Part shown: positions 35,158-43,202 of the stretch, piece by piece
Position numbering within the stretch: position 1 is the first letter of the stretch
Layout: each line of letters opens with the position of its first letter
Assembly (NCBI RefSeq): GCF_002224485.1
Contig: NZ_CP022463.1
Coordinates: forward strand, 388,027 to 452,026
Direction: 5' to 3'
From: Sinomonas sp. R1AF57
GTDB taxonomy: Bacteria > Actinomycetota > Actinomycetes > Actinomycetales > Micrococcaceae
DNA: 64,000 nt
Notes under the pieces: model-generated
The model's input: only the letters and a program-made list of their open reading frames with translations
Database searches by the model: none
What the model was told of the DNA's origin: nothing
Made by a program: the position numbers and the translations under genes

Positions 35158-35214
35158 GGCGAGTATTCTACGCCCGCCGGGGCCGGTCCCCGTCGGGCGT
35201 CACGACGCCGGGGG

Positions 35215-35634
35215 TCAGGTGGTGAAGACCGCGGCCTCGTGCCCATCCGCTTCCAGGGCTCCGAAGACGTAGCCCTCGGCCGTGAGCTCGTAGGGCACGA
35301 CGGCGGCCATCACCCCGCCGCCTGCGTGCTCGGCCGCGCCGTGGATGCCGTCGGAGCCGCGCTCCGGCAGGTGCACGTCGGACGCGAAGGCGACTGCGGT
35401 GTATCCCTCGCGGCCCTGCCGCAGCAGCTCGAGGACGTCCTCCATCATCGCCTCGGCGTCGAACTCCCCGTCGGGACCCGCCTCCGGCGGCGTGACCATC
35501 ACGAGCCGCAGCTCGCCGTCGTGCGCGAGCGTGACGCCGAACGGCAGGAAGCCGCCGTTCTGCTCGAGGTGCTCCTGGGCCATGCCGAGCGCGGTGCCGA
35601 GCACCTGGCGGAGCTCGGCCTGCTGCTCAGCCAA
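35215..35634 (-). CDS. Conserved hypothetical protein downstream of phosphohexomutase
   Basis: A soluble ~139-residue protein, acidic, without membrane segments or known catalytic motif. Readable blocks are GGFLPFGVTLAHDGELRLV and AMMEDVLELLRQGREGYTAVAFASDV. TTG 35634 is favoured because GGGGAG lies six bases upstream. GTG 35652, two bases after the mutase stop, is the alternative and would add six residues. It is in an operon with the mutase. Function unknown. Confidence 0.65.
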   Translation of the reverse strand: MAEQQAELRQVLGTALGMAQEHLEQNGGFLPFGVTLAHDGELRLVMVTPPEAGPDGEFDAEAMMEDVLELLRQGREGYTAVAFASDVHLPERGSDGIHGAAEHAGGGVMAAVVPYELTAEGYVFGALEADGHEAAVFTT

Positions 35635-35654
35635 TGGCTTCTCCCCGGGCACAG

Positions 35655-37100
35655 TCAGGCCCGGACGATCGCGAGGACGGTGTCGCGCAGCTGCTCAAGG
35701 GTCGCGCGGTCCTTCGCCTCGCCGTTGAAGCGCAGGAACGGCTCCGTGTTCGAGGGGCGGAGGTTGAACCACCAGGTGCCGTCCGCGGCGGAGAAGGTGG
35801 TGCCGTCGAGCTCGTCGACCGCCACGTCGTCGCCCTCGTACTCCTCGCGGACCCGGGCCACGGCGGCGGCCTTGTCCTCGATCTCCGAGTTGATCTCGCC
35901 GGAGGCCACGTACGGCTCGTACTCGGCCGCGAGCTCGGAGAGCGGCTCCTCCTGCCCGCCGAGGGCCGCGAGGACGTGCATCGCGGCGAGCATGCCGGTG
36001 TCGGCGTTCCAGAAGTCGCGGAAGTAGTAGTGCGCGGAGTGCTCGCCGCCGAACACGGCGCCCTCCTCGGCCATCACGGCCTTGATGAAGGAGTGGCCCA
36101 CGCGCGTGCGCACCGGGCGGCCGCCGTCGTGCTGGACCAGCTCCGGCACCGCGCGGGAGGTGATGAGGTTGTGGATGATGACCGGCTCGGCCTCGCCCGC
36201 CGCCTTGGCCCGTGCGATCTCGCGGCGCGCCACGAGCGCCGTGATGGCCGACGGCGAGACCGGCTCGCCCTTCTCGTCGATGACGAAGCAGCGGTCCGCG
36301 TCGCCGTCGAACGCAAGGCCGATGTCCGCCCCGTGCCGCACGACCGCGGCCTGCAGGTCGCGCAGGTTCTCCGGCTCGAGCGGGTTGGCCGGGTGGTTCG
36401 GGAAGGTGCCGTCGAGCTCGAAGTAGAGCGGGACGATCTCCAGGGGCAGGCCCGGCAGGAGCTGGTCGCCGAGCACCGCCGGGGTCGTGAGGCCGGCCAT
36501 GCCGTTCCCCGCGTCCACGACCACCTTCAGCGGTCGGATGCCGCTCAGGTCCACCAGGCCGCGCAGGTACTCCGCGTAGTCGCGCAGGACATCGCGGACG
36601 GCGATCTGCCCGGGCTCGTCCACGGTCGGGATGGCGTCCGCGGCGAGGTACGCCTCGGCGGCGGCCTGGATGTCCTTCAGCCCGGTCTCCGAGGAGACCG
36701 GCTGCGCGCCGGGCTTGGCCATCTTGATGCCGTTGTACTGCGCGGGGTTGTGGCTCGCGGTGAAGGTGGCACCGGCCGCATCGAGTGCGCCGCAGGCGTA
36801 GTACAGCTCGTCGGTCGAGATCAGGTCCAGCGTCTCGACCCTGCCGCCGCGGGCTGCCGCGCCGCGGGCGAACGCGGCGATGAAGTCCGGCGACGACGGG
36901 CGCATGTCCCCGCCAACCAGCACCGTCTGCCCGGCCAGGCCCAGGACGTCCACGAACGCCGCGCCGACGGCCTCGACGATGCGGGCATCGATGGTCTCGC
37001 CCACGATCCCGCGCACGTCGTACGCCTTGAAGGACGCGGACAGGTCGGTCAGGGGCGCGGTGCTTGTCGAGTCAGGGGCGGCGTTCACGTTGCTGGTCAC
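35655..37100 (-). CDS. Phosphomannomutase/phosphoglucomutase
   Basis: A 481-residue alpha-D-phosphohexomutase that interconverts sugar 1- and 6-phosphates for glycan precursor supply (GDP-mannose or UDP-glucose routes). Motifs: phosphoserine loop TASHNPAQYNG, metal-binding DGDADRC, sugar-binding GGEHSAHYYF, phosphate-binding RPSNTEPFLR. The start is GTG 37100: it lies seven bases behind TAGAAT (37113-37108) and no ribosome site exists, so the longer frame upstream is promoter DNA. It is co-transcribed with the hypothetical gene behind it. Specificity (ManB or Pgm) cannot be decided here. Confidence 0.92.
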   Translation of the reverse strand: MTSNVNAAPDSTSTAPLTDLSASFKAYDVRGIVGETIDARIVEAVGAAFVDVLGLAGQTVLVGGDMRPSSPDFIAAFARGAAARGGRVETLDLISTDELYYACGALDAAGATFTASHNPAQYNGIKMAKPGAQPVSSETGLKDIQAAAEAYLAADAIPTVDEPGQIAVRDVLRDYAEYLRGLVDLSGIRPLKVVVDAGNGMAGLTTPAVLGDQLLPGLPLEIVPLYFELDGTFPNHPANPLEPENLRDLQAAVVRHGADIGLAFDGDADRCFVIDEKGEPVSPSAITALVARREIARAKAAGEAEPVIIHNLITSRAVPELVQHDGGRPVRTRVGHSFIKAVMAEEGAVFGGEHSAHYYFRDFWNADTGMLAAMHVLAALGGQEEPLSELAAEYEPYVASGEINSEIEDKAAAVARVREEYEGDDVAVDELDGTTFSAADGTWWFNLRPSNTEPFLRFNGEAKDRATLEQLRDTVLAIVRA

Positions 37101-37177
37101 GGGCTCGATTCTACTGGGGGGCGCCGACACCGGAGCCGGATCTTGAGCCGTGCGGACGCCGCGCCTAGGTTGAGCCC

Positions 37178-37609
37178 ATGGACTGGACCCTCGAAGTTGT
37201 CATCCTGCCCGTGGCCGACATCGACCGCTCGGTCGAGTTCTACCGCGACAAGGTCGGCTTCCACCTCGACCACGACACGAAGAACGAGCACATGCACGTC
37301 GTCCAGCTCACGCCTGAGGGCTCCGGCTGCTCGATCGTGTTCGGCGACCTGCCGCCCCAGCGCGCCATGGAGCCGGGTTCGCTCAAGGGCCTCCAACTCG
37401 TCGTCGCCGACGCCGAGACAGCCCGGGCGGAGCTGACGGGCCGCGGCGTCGAATGCTCGGAGCTCATGGTCTTCTCGCCCGACGACGGCGGCACGTTCTT
37501 CGGCTTCGACGACCCCGACGGCAACTCGTGGGCCGTCCAGCAGATCCGCGCCCGCGCCGAGAAGCCGCTCATCCCGCTCGAGCACCGGGGGCGGTTCGGC
37601 GCCGACTGA
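37178..37609 (+). CDS. VOC-superfamily protein, paralogue of 1828-2202
   Basis: A 143-residue single-domain glyoxalase-fold protein with EFYRDKVGFHLDHD and DDPDGNSWAVQQI. It shares the MDW start and most motifs with the protein at 1828, plus a longer C-terminal tail. Its promoter is also alike: TAGGTT (37166-37171), then GAGCCC and ATG, against TAGCGT-GAGCGC-ATG at the other copy. Both are therefore probably leaderless and arose by a duplication that included the promoter. Substrate unknown. Confidence 0.85.
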   Translation: MDWTLEVVILPVADIDRSVEFYRDKVGFHLDHDTKNEHMHVVQLTPEGSGCSIVFGDLPPQRAMEPGSLKGLQLVVADAETARAELTGRGVECSELMVFSPDDGGTFFGFDDPDGNSWAVQQIRARAEKPLIPLEHRGRFGAD

Positions 37610-37669
37610 GTCGTGCGCGCCGTCGTGCGTGGACTCGCCAGCCAGGTGTTGCGGGGTCCCGTCCCCTAC

Positions 37670-37720
37670 GTTGAGGGGTCATGTCCCTGGCCCTTCGACC
37701 TTGGGACATGACCCCTCAAC
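37670..37720. repeat. Inverted repeat, 18-bp perfect arms, GGGGTCATGTCCC type
   Basis: Arms 37670-37687 and 37703-37720 with a 15-base loop, between convergent stops (37609 and 37729). The core GAGGGGTCATGTCCC is related to but distinct from the GTCACC units. Likely a bidirectional terminator or a variant of the same family. Confidence 0.8.
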
Positions 37721-37728
37721 CTTGGGGC

Positions 37729-39453
37729 TCAGTAGGCCTTGACGCGCTGCTCGACGATGAGGTGGACGAGGGCGAAGGTCTTGTCCTCGTCGATCGCGCG
37801 GAGCGCGGCCTCGAGGGCGGCCGGGACGTCGGCGTCCTTCTCGACCCGGACGCCGAATCCGCCGAACGCCTGAGCCATGAGCGCGAAGTCCGGGTTCTTC
37901 AGCTGCGTGCCGGAGATGCGGTGCGGGTAGTGGCGCTCCTGGTGCGAGCGGATCGTGCCGTACTCCTGGTTGTCCATGACGATCACGAGCGGAGTCGCGC
38001 CGTACTGCGCCGCGGTGGCGAGCTCCTGGCCGTTCATGAGGAACTCGCCGTCGCCGGCGATCGTCACCACGCGCCGGCCCGGGTGGGCCAGGGAGGCGGC
38101 GACGGCGGAGGGGATGGAGTAGCCCATGGAGCCGTTGCGGGCCGAGATCATCGACGCGTACTTCTGGGTGGGAAAGTAGCGGTGGGCCCAGTTGGTGTGC
38201 TCGCCGGCGCCGAGGGTGATCATGGCGTCCTCCGGCAGGGACGCGCAGAGGTTCGCCATGAGGGTGTCCATGCGGGCCTGCCCGTCCGTGGGCGTGGCCG
38301 GGGGCAGGGCAGCGAACTTCTCCTGCTCGCCGCGCATGCGCTCGGTCCAGACCTTCCACTGCTCGCGCACGGGGAGGTTCATCAGGACGAGGTCACGCAC
38401 GAACGAGTCCGGCTTGGCGACGATCTGGTGCGAGACCGGGCCCGAGCGCCCGCGCAGGGACGGGTCGATCGTGACGAGGAAGTTCTTCTTCGCCCAGTCC
38501 TGGCGGACCAGGAACCCGTCGGTGATGACGTCCCCGGGGACGGTGCCGACGAAGACCAGCAGGTCCGTCTCCTCGAGCAGGTTGTAGGTCGGCTTGGGCC
38601 GGCCGTAGCCGATCGGGCCGACGTAGGAGGGGGAGTCGAAGGGGATGGTGCCCTCGCATCGCCACTCGGCCGCGGCCGGGATGCTGTGGTCCTCGAGCCA
38701 GTTGGTCAGCGCGGTGGCGCCCTCCTGGGTCCAGTCGTTGCCGCCGACGACGAACAGCGGCTTTTCCGCCTCGGACAGGGCTGCCTTGAGCGCCTTCCAG
38801 TCGCTGACGGTCATGCCGCCCTCGGCCACTGGGATCACGGGGTGGATCTCGGCGTCGATCTCCTGCTGGATGATGTCCTCCGGCAGGCCCACGACGACGG
38901 GCCCCGGGCGCCCGCTCATCGCTGCGAACATCGCCTCGGCGACGATCTCGGAGGCGCGCTCGGCGTGGTCGAGCACCATGACGCGCTTGGCGCCGGTGTC
39001 GAACCAGGACTTGATGTCGAACTCCTGGAATGCCTCGCGGTCGCGGTGCGCGAACGGGATCAGCCCGACGAACAGCACCATCGGGGTCGAGTCCTGCCAC
39101 GCGGTGTGCAGGCCCACGTGCGCGTTCGCCGCTCCGGGCCCGCGCGTGACCATGGCCACGCCGGGGAGCTGGTTCATCTTCCCGTCGGCCTCGGCCATGT
39201 AGGCCGCGCCGCCCTCGTGGCGGCACACGACCGTCTCGATCGAGGCGTTGTGGAGGCCATCGAGCACGTCCAGGAACGACTCGCCGGGAACCACGTACGT
39301 CCGCTTCACGCCGTGGGCGGCGAGCGAATCGACGATCACATGGCCCGCGGACTTCCGCTCGGGCTGCTTCGGCTGGGACTGCTTCTGCTCGGGGGACTGG
39401 CCTGCCTGCTCCGGCAGGGTGGCATCAGAAAGGGGCGGCACCGTCGCCGTCAT
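37729..39453 (-). CDS. Thiamine-diphosphate-dependent enzyme (acetolactate synthase-like)
   Basis: A 574-residue TPP enzyme with the three-domain ALS/POX layout. The PYR domain has YVVPGESFLDVLDG and the catalytic Glu in RHEGGAAYMAEADG. A central domain (about 225-345) follows, then a PP domain with GDGEFLMNGQEL...MDNQEYGTIRSHQ. The first ~35 residues are a charged Gln/Pro-rich extension. ATG 39453 has AAGGAA about eight bases upstream. It is one of three such enzymes in the window and could make acetolactate or decarboxylate another 2-oxo acid. It is not placed beside ilvN, so a biosynthetic ALS role is less likely. Confidence 0.85.
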   Translation of the reverse strand: MTATVPPLSDATLPEQAGQSPEQKQSQPKQPERKSAGHVIVDSLAAHGVKRTYVVPGESFLDVLDGLHNASIETVVCRHEGGAAYMAEADGKMNQLPGVAMVTRGPGAANAHVGLHTAWQDSTPMVLFVGLIPFAHRDREAFQEFDIKSWFDTGAKRVMVLDHAERASEIVAEAMFAAMSGRPGPVVVGLPEDIIQQEIDAEIHPVIPVAEGGMTVSDWKALKAALSEAEKPLFVVGGNDWTQEGATALTNWLEDHSIPAAAEWRCEGTIPFDSPSYVGPIGYGRPKPTYNLLEETDLLVFVGTVPGDVITDGFLVRQDWAKKNFLVTIDPSLRGRSGPVSHQIVAKPDSFVRDLVLMNLPVREQWKVWTERMRGEQEKFAALPPATPTDGQARMDTLMANLCASLPEDAMITLGAGEHTNWAHRYFPTQKYASMISARNGSMGYSIPSAVAASLAHPGRRVVTIAGDGEFLMNGQELATAAQYGATPLVIVMDNQEYGTIRSHQERHYPHRISGTQLKNPDFALMAQAFGGFGVRVEKDADVPAALEAALRAIDEDKTFALVHLIVEQRVKAY

Positions 39454-39554
39454 GACACGTTCCTTCTCGTTGGCACTGAGATGCCACTACGGTATCGGGA
39501 CGGGAACTCTCAGGTCACCGTGAAGTGTCGGAGGTCACGGCCATACTGGAAGAC

Positions 39555-41759
39555 ATGGTCCCGAGCCCGCAGCAAGCAGCCCGTTCAGCGGAAAATATGA
39601 CACAACGTGACGAGGCGGGCGGTCGCGGTGACGGTCTCCGCGACCGTGCCCTGAGGGTCCTGCGCACCCTCGTCGGACGGGATGACGCCGACTTCCACCC
39701 CGGCCAGTTCGAAGCCATCGAGGCCCTCGTCGCCAAGGGGCGGCGCACCCTCGTGGTCCAGCGCACCGGCTGGGGCAAGTCCGCCGTGTACTTCGTGGCA
39801 TCCCTGCTCCTGCGCGCGCAGGGGGCCGGGCCCACACTCCTCGTCTCGCCCCTCCTCGCGCTCATGCGGGACCAGGTTGCGGCCGCCGCACGCGCTGGCG
39901 TGCGGGCCGTGGCGATCAACTCGGCGAACCGGCTCGAATGGGACGAGGTGCACGCCGCGCTCGAGGCGGACGCGGCCGACGTCGTCCTCATCTCCCCGGA
40001 GCGGCTCACGAATCCGGGATTCCGTGAGCAGCACCTGCCCGAGCTGCTCGCCCGCACCGGACTGCTCGTGGTGGACGAGGCACACTGCATCTCGGACTGG
40101 GGCCACGACTTCCGGCCCGACTACCGCCGGATCGCCTCGCTGATCGACGAGCTCCCGGCGTCGGTACCCGTCCTCGCGACGACGGCGACCGCCAACGCGC
40201 GCGTGGTCCGGGACATCGAGGAGCAGCTCGGCAGGGACGTCCTCACACTGAGGGGGCCGCTCGGGCGTGAGTCGCTGCGCCTCGGCGTCCTGGCGCTGCC
40301 CGACGCCGGGCACCGCCTCGCGTGGCTGCTCGCCCATCTCGAGGGGCTGCCCGGGAGCGGGATCATCTACACGCTCACGGTCTCCGCGGCGGAGGACACG
40401 GCCCGGATCCTCACCGAGGCGGGCCACCGCGTGCTGGCCTACACGGGCAAGACCGACACGGCGGAGCGCGAGCAGGCCGAGCAGCTCCTCAAGGACAACC
40501 AGGTCAAGGCACTCGTCGCGACCAGCGCCCTCGGAATGGGGTTCGACAAGCCGGACCTCGGCTTCGTCGTGCACCTGGGCGCGCCGTCGAGCCCGGTCGC
40601 CTACTACCAGCAGGTGGGACGTGCCGGGCGCGGCTCCGCCAACGCTGACGTGCTCCTCCTGCCCGGCCCTGAGGACCGCGACATCTGGCGCTACTTCGCC
40701 ACAGCGTCCATGCCCGAGAAGGGCAGGGCCAACGCGGTCATCGCGGCGCTCTCGGAAGCCGGCCGACCCCTCTCGACCGTGGCGCTCGAGTCTCTCGTGG
40801 AGCTGCGCCGAACCCAGCTCGAGCTGCTCCTGAAGGTCCTCGCTGTGGACGGGGCCGTGGAGCGGGTTGGCGGCGGATGGCAGGCCACCGGTGTCCCGTG
40901 GCAGTACGACGGCGAGCGGTACGCGCGCATCGCCGAGGCCCGTGTGGCCGAGCAGGACTCGATGGTGGTGTACGAGGAGACCGCCGGATGCCGCATGGAG
41001 TACATCACGAGCGTGCTCGACGACGAGACGGCAGCCCCGTGCGGGCGCTGCGATAACTGCGCCGGCCGCTGGTTCCCGGACGACGTCGACCCGTCGCTGC
41101 TCGAGCGCGCCGGTGCCAAGCTGCGGCACGCCGGCGTCCCCATCGAGCCGCGGGCCCAGTGGCCCAGCGGCATGGAGAAGCTCGGGGTGCGGGTCAAGGG
41201 CAGGATCTCCGCGGAGGAGCAGCTCGCCGAGGGCCGGGCACTCGCCCGCCTCACCGACCTCGGCTATGGGGGACCGCTCCGCGAGCTGTTCGCCGCCGGC
41301 GCCCCCGACGCGGAAGTTCCCCCGGCGCTCGCGCGCGCCTGTGTCGAGCTCCTGTCGGCATGGGCGCAGGGCGACTCGTCGGCGGGCCCGTGGAGCGGCG
41401 CTGGGCGACCCGCCGCCGTCGTGAGCGTCCCCTCGGCGACGCGTCCGCGGCTGGTGGATTCGCTCGCGCGCGGCATCGCCCAGATGGGTCGGCTCCCGTA
41501 CCTCGGGCCGCTCAAGCGCACCGATGCCGCTCGACCTGGGCAGGGCGGCGGCAACAGCGCGTTCCGGCTCGCCGGGGTCTGGGAGGCGTTCGACGTCGGT
41601 CCCGACCTGCGCGAGGCGCTCGCCGGGGTGGCGGGGCAGCCGGTGCTGCTCGTCGACGACCTGGTGGACAGCCGGTGGACCGCGACGGTCGCCGGAAGGC
41701 TGCTTCGACGGGAGGGGGCGGGGCCGGTCTTGCCGCTCGCGCTGGCCCAGGCCGGGTAG
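39555..41759 (+). CDS. recQ: RecQ-family DNA helicase with phosphoribosyltransferase-like C-terminus
   Basis: A 734-residue superfamily-2 helicase. P-loop variant [11 protein letters not shown] is near residue 74, DEAH box [12 protein letters not shown] near 174 and motif [11 protein letters not shown] near 357. A zinc-binding region near 495 has the CGRCDNC pattern; C-M-E upstream supplies the further Cys. RecQ proteins end with RQC/HRDC domains. Here the last ~110 residues instead resemble a phosphoribosyltransferase, with the PRPP-loop-like [13 protein letters not shown] near residue 697. The start ATG 39555 is seven bases behind CATACT, a weak leaderless layout. It unwinds DNA for repair; the tail function is unknown. 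Confidence 0.88.
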   Translation: MVPSPQQAARSAENMTQRDEAGGRGDGLRDRALRVLRTLVGRDDADFHPGQFEAIEALVAKGRRTLVVQRTGWGKSAVYFVASLLLRAQGAGPTLLVSPLLALMRDQVAAAARAGVRAVAINSANRLEWDEVHAALEADAADVVLISPERLTNPGFREQHLPELLARTGLLVVDEAHCISDWGHDFRPDYRRIASLIDELPASVPVLATTATANARVVRDIEEQLGRDVLTLRGPLGRESLRLGVLALPDAGHRLAWLLAHLEGLPGSGIIYTLTVSAAEDTARILTEAGHRVLAYTGKTDTAEREQAEQLLKDNQVKALVATSALGMGFDKPDLGFVVHLGAPSSPVAYYQQVGRAGRGSANADVLLLPGPEDRDIWRYFATASMPEKGRANAVIAALSEAGRPLSTVALESLVELRRTQLELLLKVLAVDGAVERVGGGWQATGVPWQYDGERYARIAEARVAEQDSMVVYEETAGCRMEYITSVLDDETAAPCGRCDNCAGRWFPDDVDPSLLERAGAKLRHAGVPIEPRAQWPSGMEKLGVRVKGRISAEEQLAEGRALARLTDLGYGGPLRELFAAGAPDAEVPPALARACVELLSAWAQGDSSAGPWSGAGRPAAVVSVPSATRPRLVDSLARGIAQMGRLPYLGPLKRTDAARPGQGGGNSAFRLAGVWEAFDVGPDLREALAGVAGQPVLLVDDLVDSRWTATVAGRLLRREGAGPVLPLALAQAG

Positions 41760-41823
41760 GGCGAAGAGACAGGCCCCGGGGCATCACCCGACACACTTCG
41801 TGTCCCAGATCACACAATGATCA

Positions 41824-41841
41824 CGAAATGGTCTCATTTCG
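41824..41841. promoter_or_regulatory. CGAAAT-N6-ATTTCG dyad next to a TAGGCT -10 box
   Basis: A perfect 6-6-6 dyad two bases before TAGGCT (41843-41848), the probable -10 of the anchored surface-protein gene. A bound repressor would cover the promoter. The regulator is unknown. Confidence 0.4.
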
Positions 41842-41879
41842 ATAGGCTGGCTGCGACCGATCGCCAGCCACAGGAGGGA

Positions 41880-42890
41880 ATGGCCCAGATCGTGAGCCGC
41901 AAGGCCCCGCCGATTGTCCGCCGCCTGGCGTTGTGTGCCGCCGTTCTCGGTGCCCTCATGCTGGGCCTCCCGCTGCTCATGGTGCCTCAGGCTGGCGCGG
42001 CAACAGCAGCCGAGAGACCGCCACTCCAGATCCCTGCGGATCAGCTGAGTCCATCTCCGGATCCCCAACAGCTGCTTCCCCCGTCCCCGTCCCCGACGAG
42101 CACGCCGAGCCCCACGCCCTCCGCCGCGCCGCCCAAGGCGCAGGTGAGTCTCGTCCGCTCGGCCTGCGACTCAGTGCGCCTGGCGGCCCAGACTGACCAG
42201 GGCGCCATGCTCGCCTACCGCATCACCGACGAGGCCGGGCACGAGGCGGCGTCGGGGAGGTTCACCGGGTCGGCGGACATCATCGTCCCCCTCTCGACCG
42301 GGCACGCCTACACGGCGACCGTGAGCCAGTCCCCCGATGGCGCTGCGCTCGCGACCTCCGCCGCTGCGGACCTCACCGCGCCCTGCCCCGTCGCGGTGAC
42401 GGCCGATGCCCCGCTGTTCTCGGATCCGTGCGGCACCGACCGCGACGCCGTCCTCGTCCCCCGGATCATCGGGGTCGACTACCGCGTCGGGGAGACCCTC
42501 CTCGCAGCCGGGTCCAACTCAGCGCTCGGCACGGTCACCGTGGTCGCCTCGGCGCGGCCCGGGTACTCGATGGGCGGCCCGACGCAGTGGACTCATCAGT
42601 TCTCCGCGGCGCCGTGCCCCGACAGCCAGCCGCAGCCGCTTCCGCCGACGGCAGCTGCGCCTGCTCCGCCCCAGGCGCCCCCGAGCGCGGAGCCGCCGGC
42701 GGCGCCGTCGCCCGCCGCGACCGCCGACCACCCCGCCGGCGGGGACTGGCAGGCCTCCACGGGCACACCCGCGGAGCATTCTTCCCAGACCGCTGCCTCC
42801 GCCTGGGCACCGGGCCCGCTGGCATGGGCCATCATGATCGCCCTGGCGGTCGCGGGCGGGATCCTCTTCTGGTCCAAGACACGCCACTGA
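41880..42890 (+). CDS. Exported Pro-rich protein anchored by a C-terminal helix
   Basis: A 336-residue protein. The signal peptide has an RR and hydrophobic core (about 14-40), cleaved near AGAATA. A PSPSPTSTPSPTPS linker follows, then a cysteine-containing beta-rich domain (about 85-250, two CP-type Cys pairs), a second Pro/Ala-rich linker, and a C-terminal membrane helix (about 308-330) with a short basic KTRH tail. The layout is that of a cell-envelope protein. No LPXTG motif, so sortase anchoring is not supported. ATG 41880 has AGGAGG only two bases upstream; GTG 41892 is a possible alternative. Function unknown. Confidence 0.7.
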   Translation: MAQIVSRKAPPIVRRLALCAAVLGALMLGLPLLMVPQAGAATAAERPPLQIPADQLSPSPDPQQLLPPSPSPTSTPSPTPSAAPPKAQVSLVRSACDSVRLAAQTDQGAMLAYRITDEAGHEAASGRFTGSADIIVPLSTGHAYTATVSQSPDGAALATSAAADLTAPCPVAVTADAPLFSDPCGTDRDAVLVPRIIGVDYRVGETLLAAGSNSALGTVTVVASARPGYSMGGPTQWTHQFSAAPCPDSQPQPLPPTAAAPAPPQAPPSAEPPAAPSPAATADHPAGGDWQASTGTPAEHSSQTAASAWAPGPLAWAIMIALAVAGGILFWSKTRH

Positions 42891-42913
42891 GCCCCAGCCG
42901 GCGCACGCGAGAA

Positions 42914-42941
42914 GCGCCCCCGGTCCGAAGACTGGGGGCGC
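42914..42941. terminator. Bidirectional hairpin GCGCCCCC/GGGGGCGC
   Basis: 8-bp arms at 42914-42921 and 42934-42941, between the surface-protein stop and the 3' end of the tRNA-Ser gene, so it can serve both transcripts. Confidence 0.6.
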
Positions 42942-42955
42942 CTCTCGTATTCACA

Positions 42956-43047
42956 TGGCGGAGACGGGGGGATTTGAACCCCCGGTCCAAGTTTCCCCGG
43001 ACCCTTCATTAGCAGTGAAGTCCATTCGGCCGCTCTGGCACGTCTCC
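42956..43047 (-). tRNA. tRNA-Ser (anticodon GCT), CCA encoded
   Basis: The minus strand gives a class II tRNA: acceptor GGAGACG/CGTCTCC, anticodon stem-loop CTTCACTGCTAATGAAG with GCT in the loop, a long variable arm (GGGTCCGGGGAAACTTGGACC), T-arm GGGGGTTCAAATCCCCC and an encoded CCA. Reads AGC/AGU. Confidence 0.95.
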
Positions 43048-43107
43048 TTGCTGTCGCCAGCCTGACAAGCGTACCCAGAACGGTGGCGGAGACGCAAAAG
43101 CGCCCCG

Positions 43108-43194
43108 CCCTTCCGTCTGGGGGTCACGTTCTGAGGGTCACCTCCGGTGACTCCCAGAATGTGACTCCCAGAATATGACCCCCAGACGGAAGGG
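43108..43194. repeat. GTCAC-family inverted repeat, 26-bp arms
   Basis: Arms 43108-43133 and 43169-43194 match except for two transitions. The loop contains further GGGTCACC and GTGACTCCCAGAAT units spaced about 14 bp. It starts 61 bases past the 5' end of the tRNA-Ser gene and ends nine bases before the S9 peptidase stop, both genes on the minus strand, so it could end the peptidase transcript. Confidence 0.88.
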
Positions 43195-43202
43195 GAAGGG
43201 GG

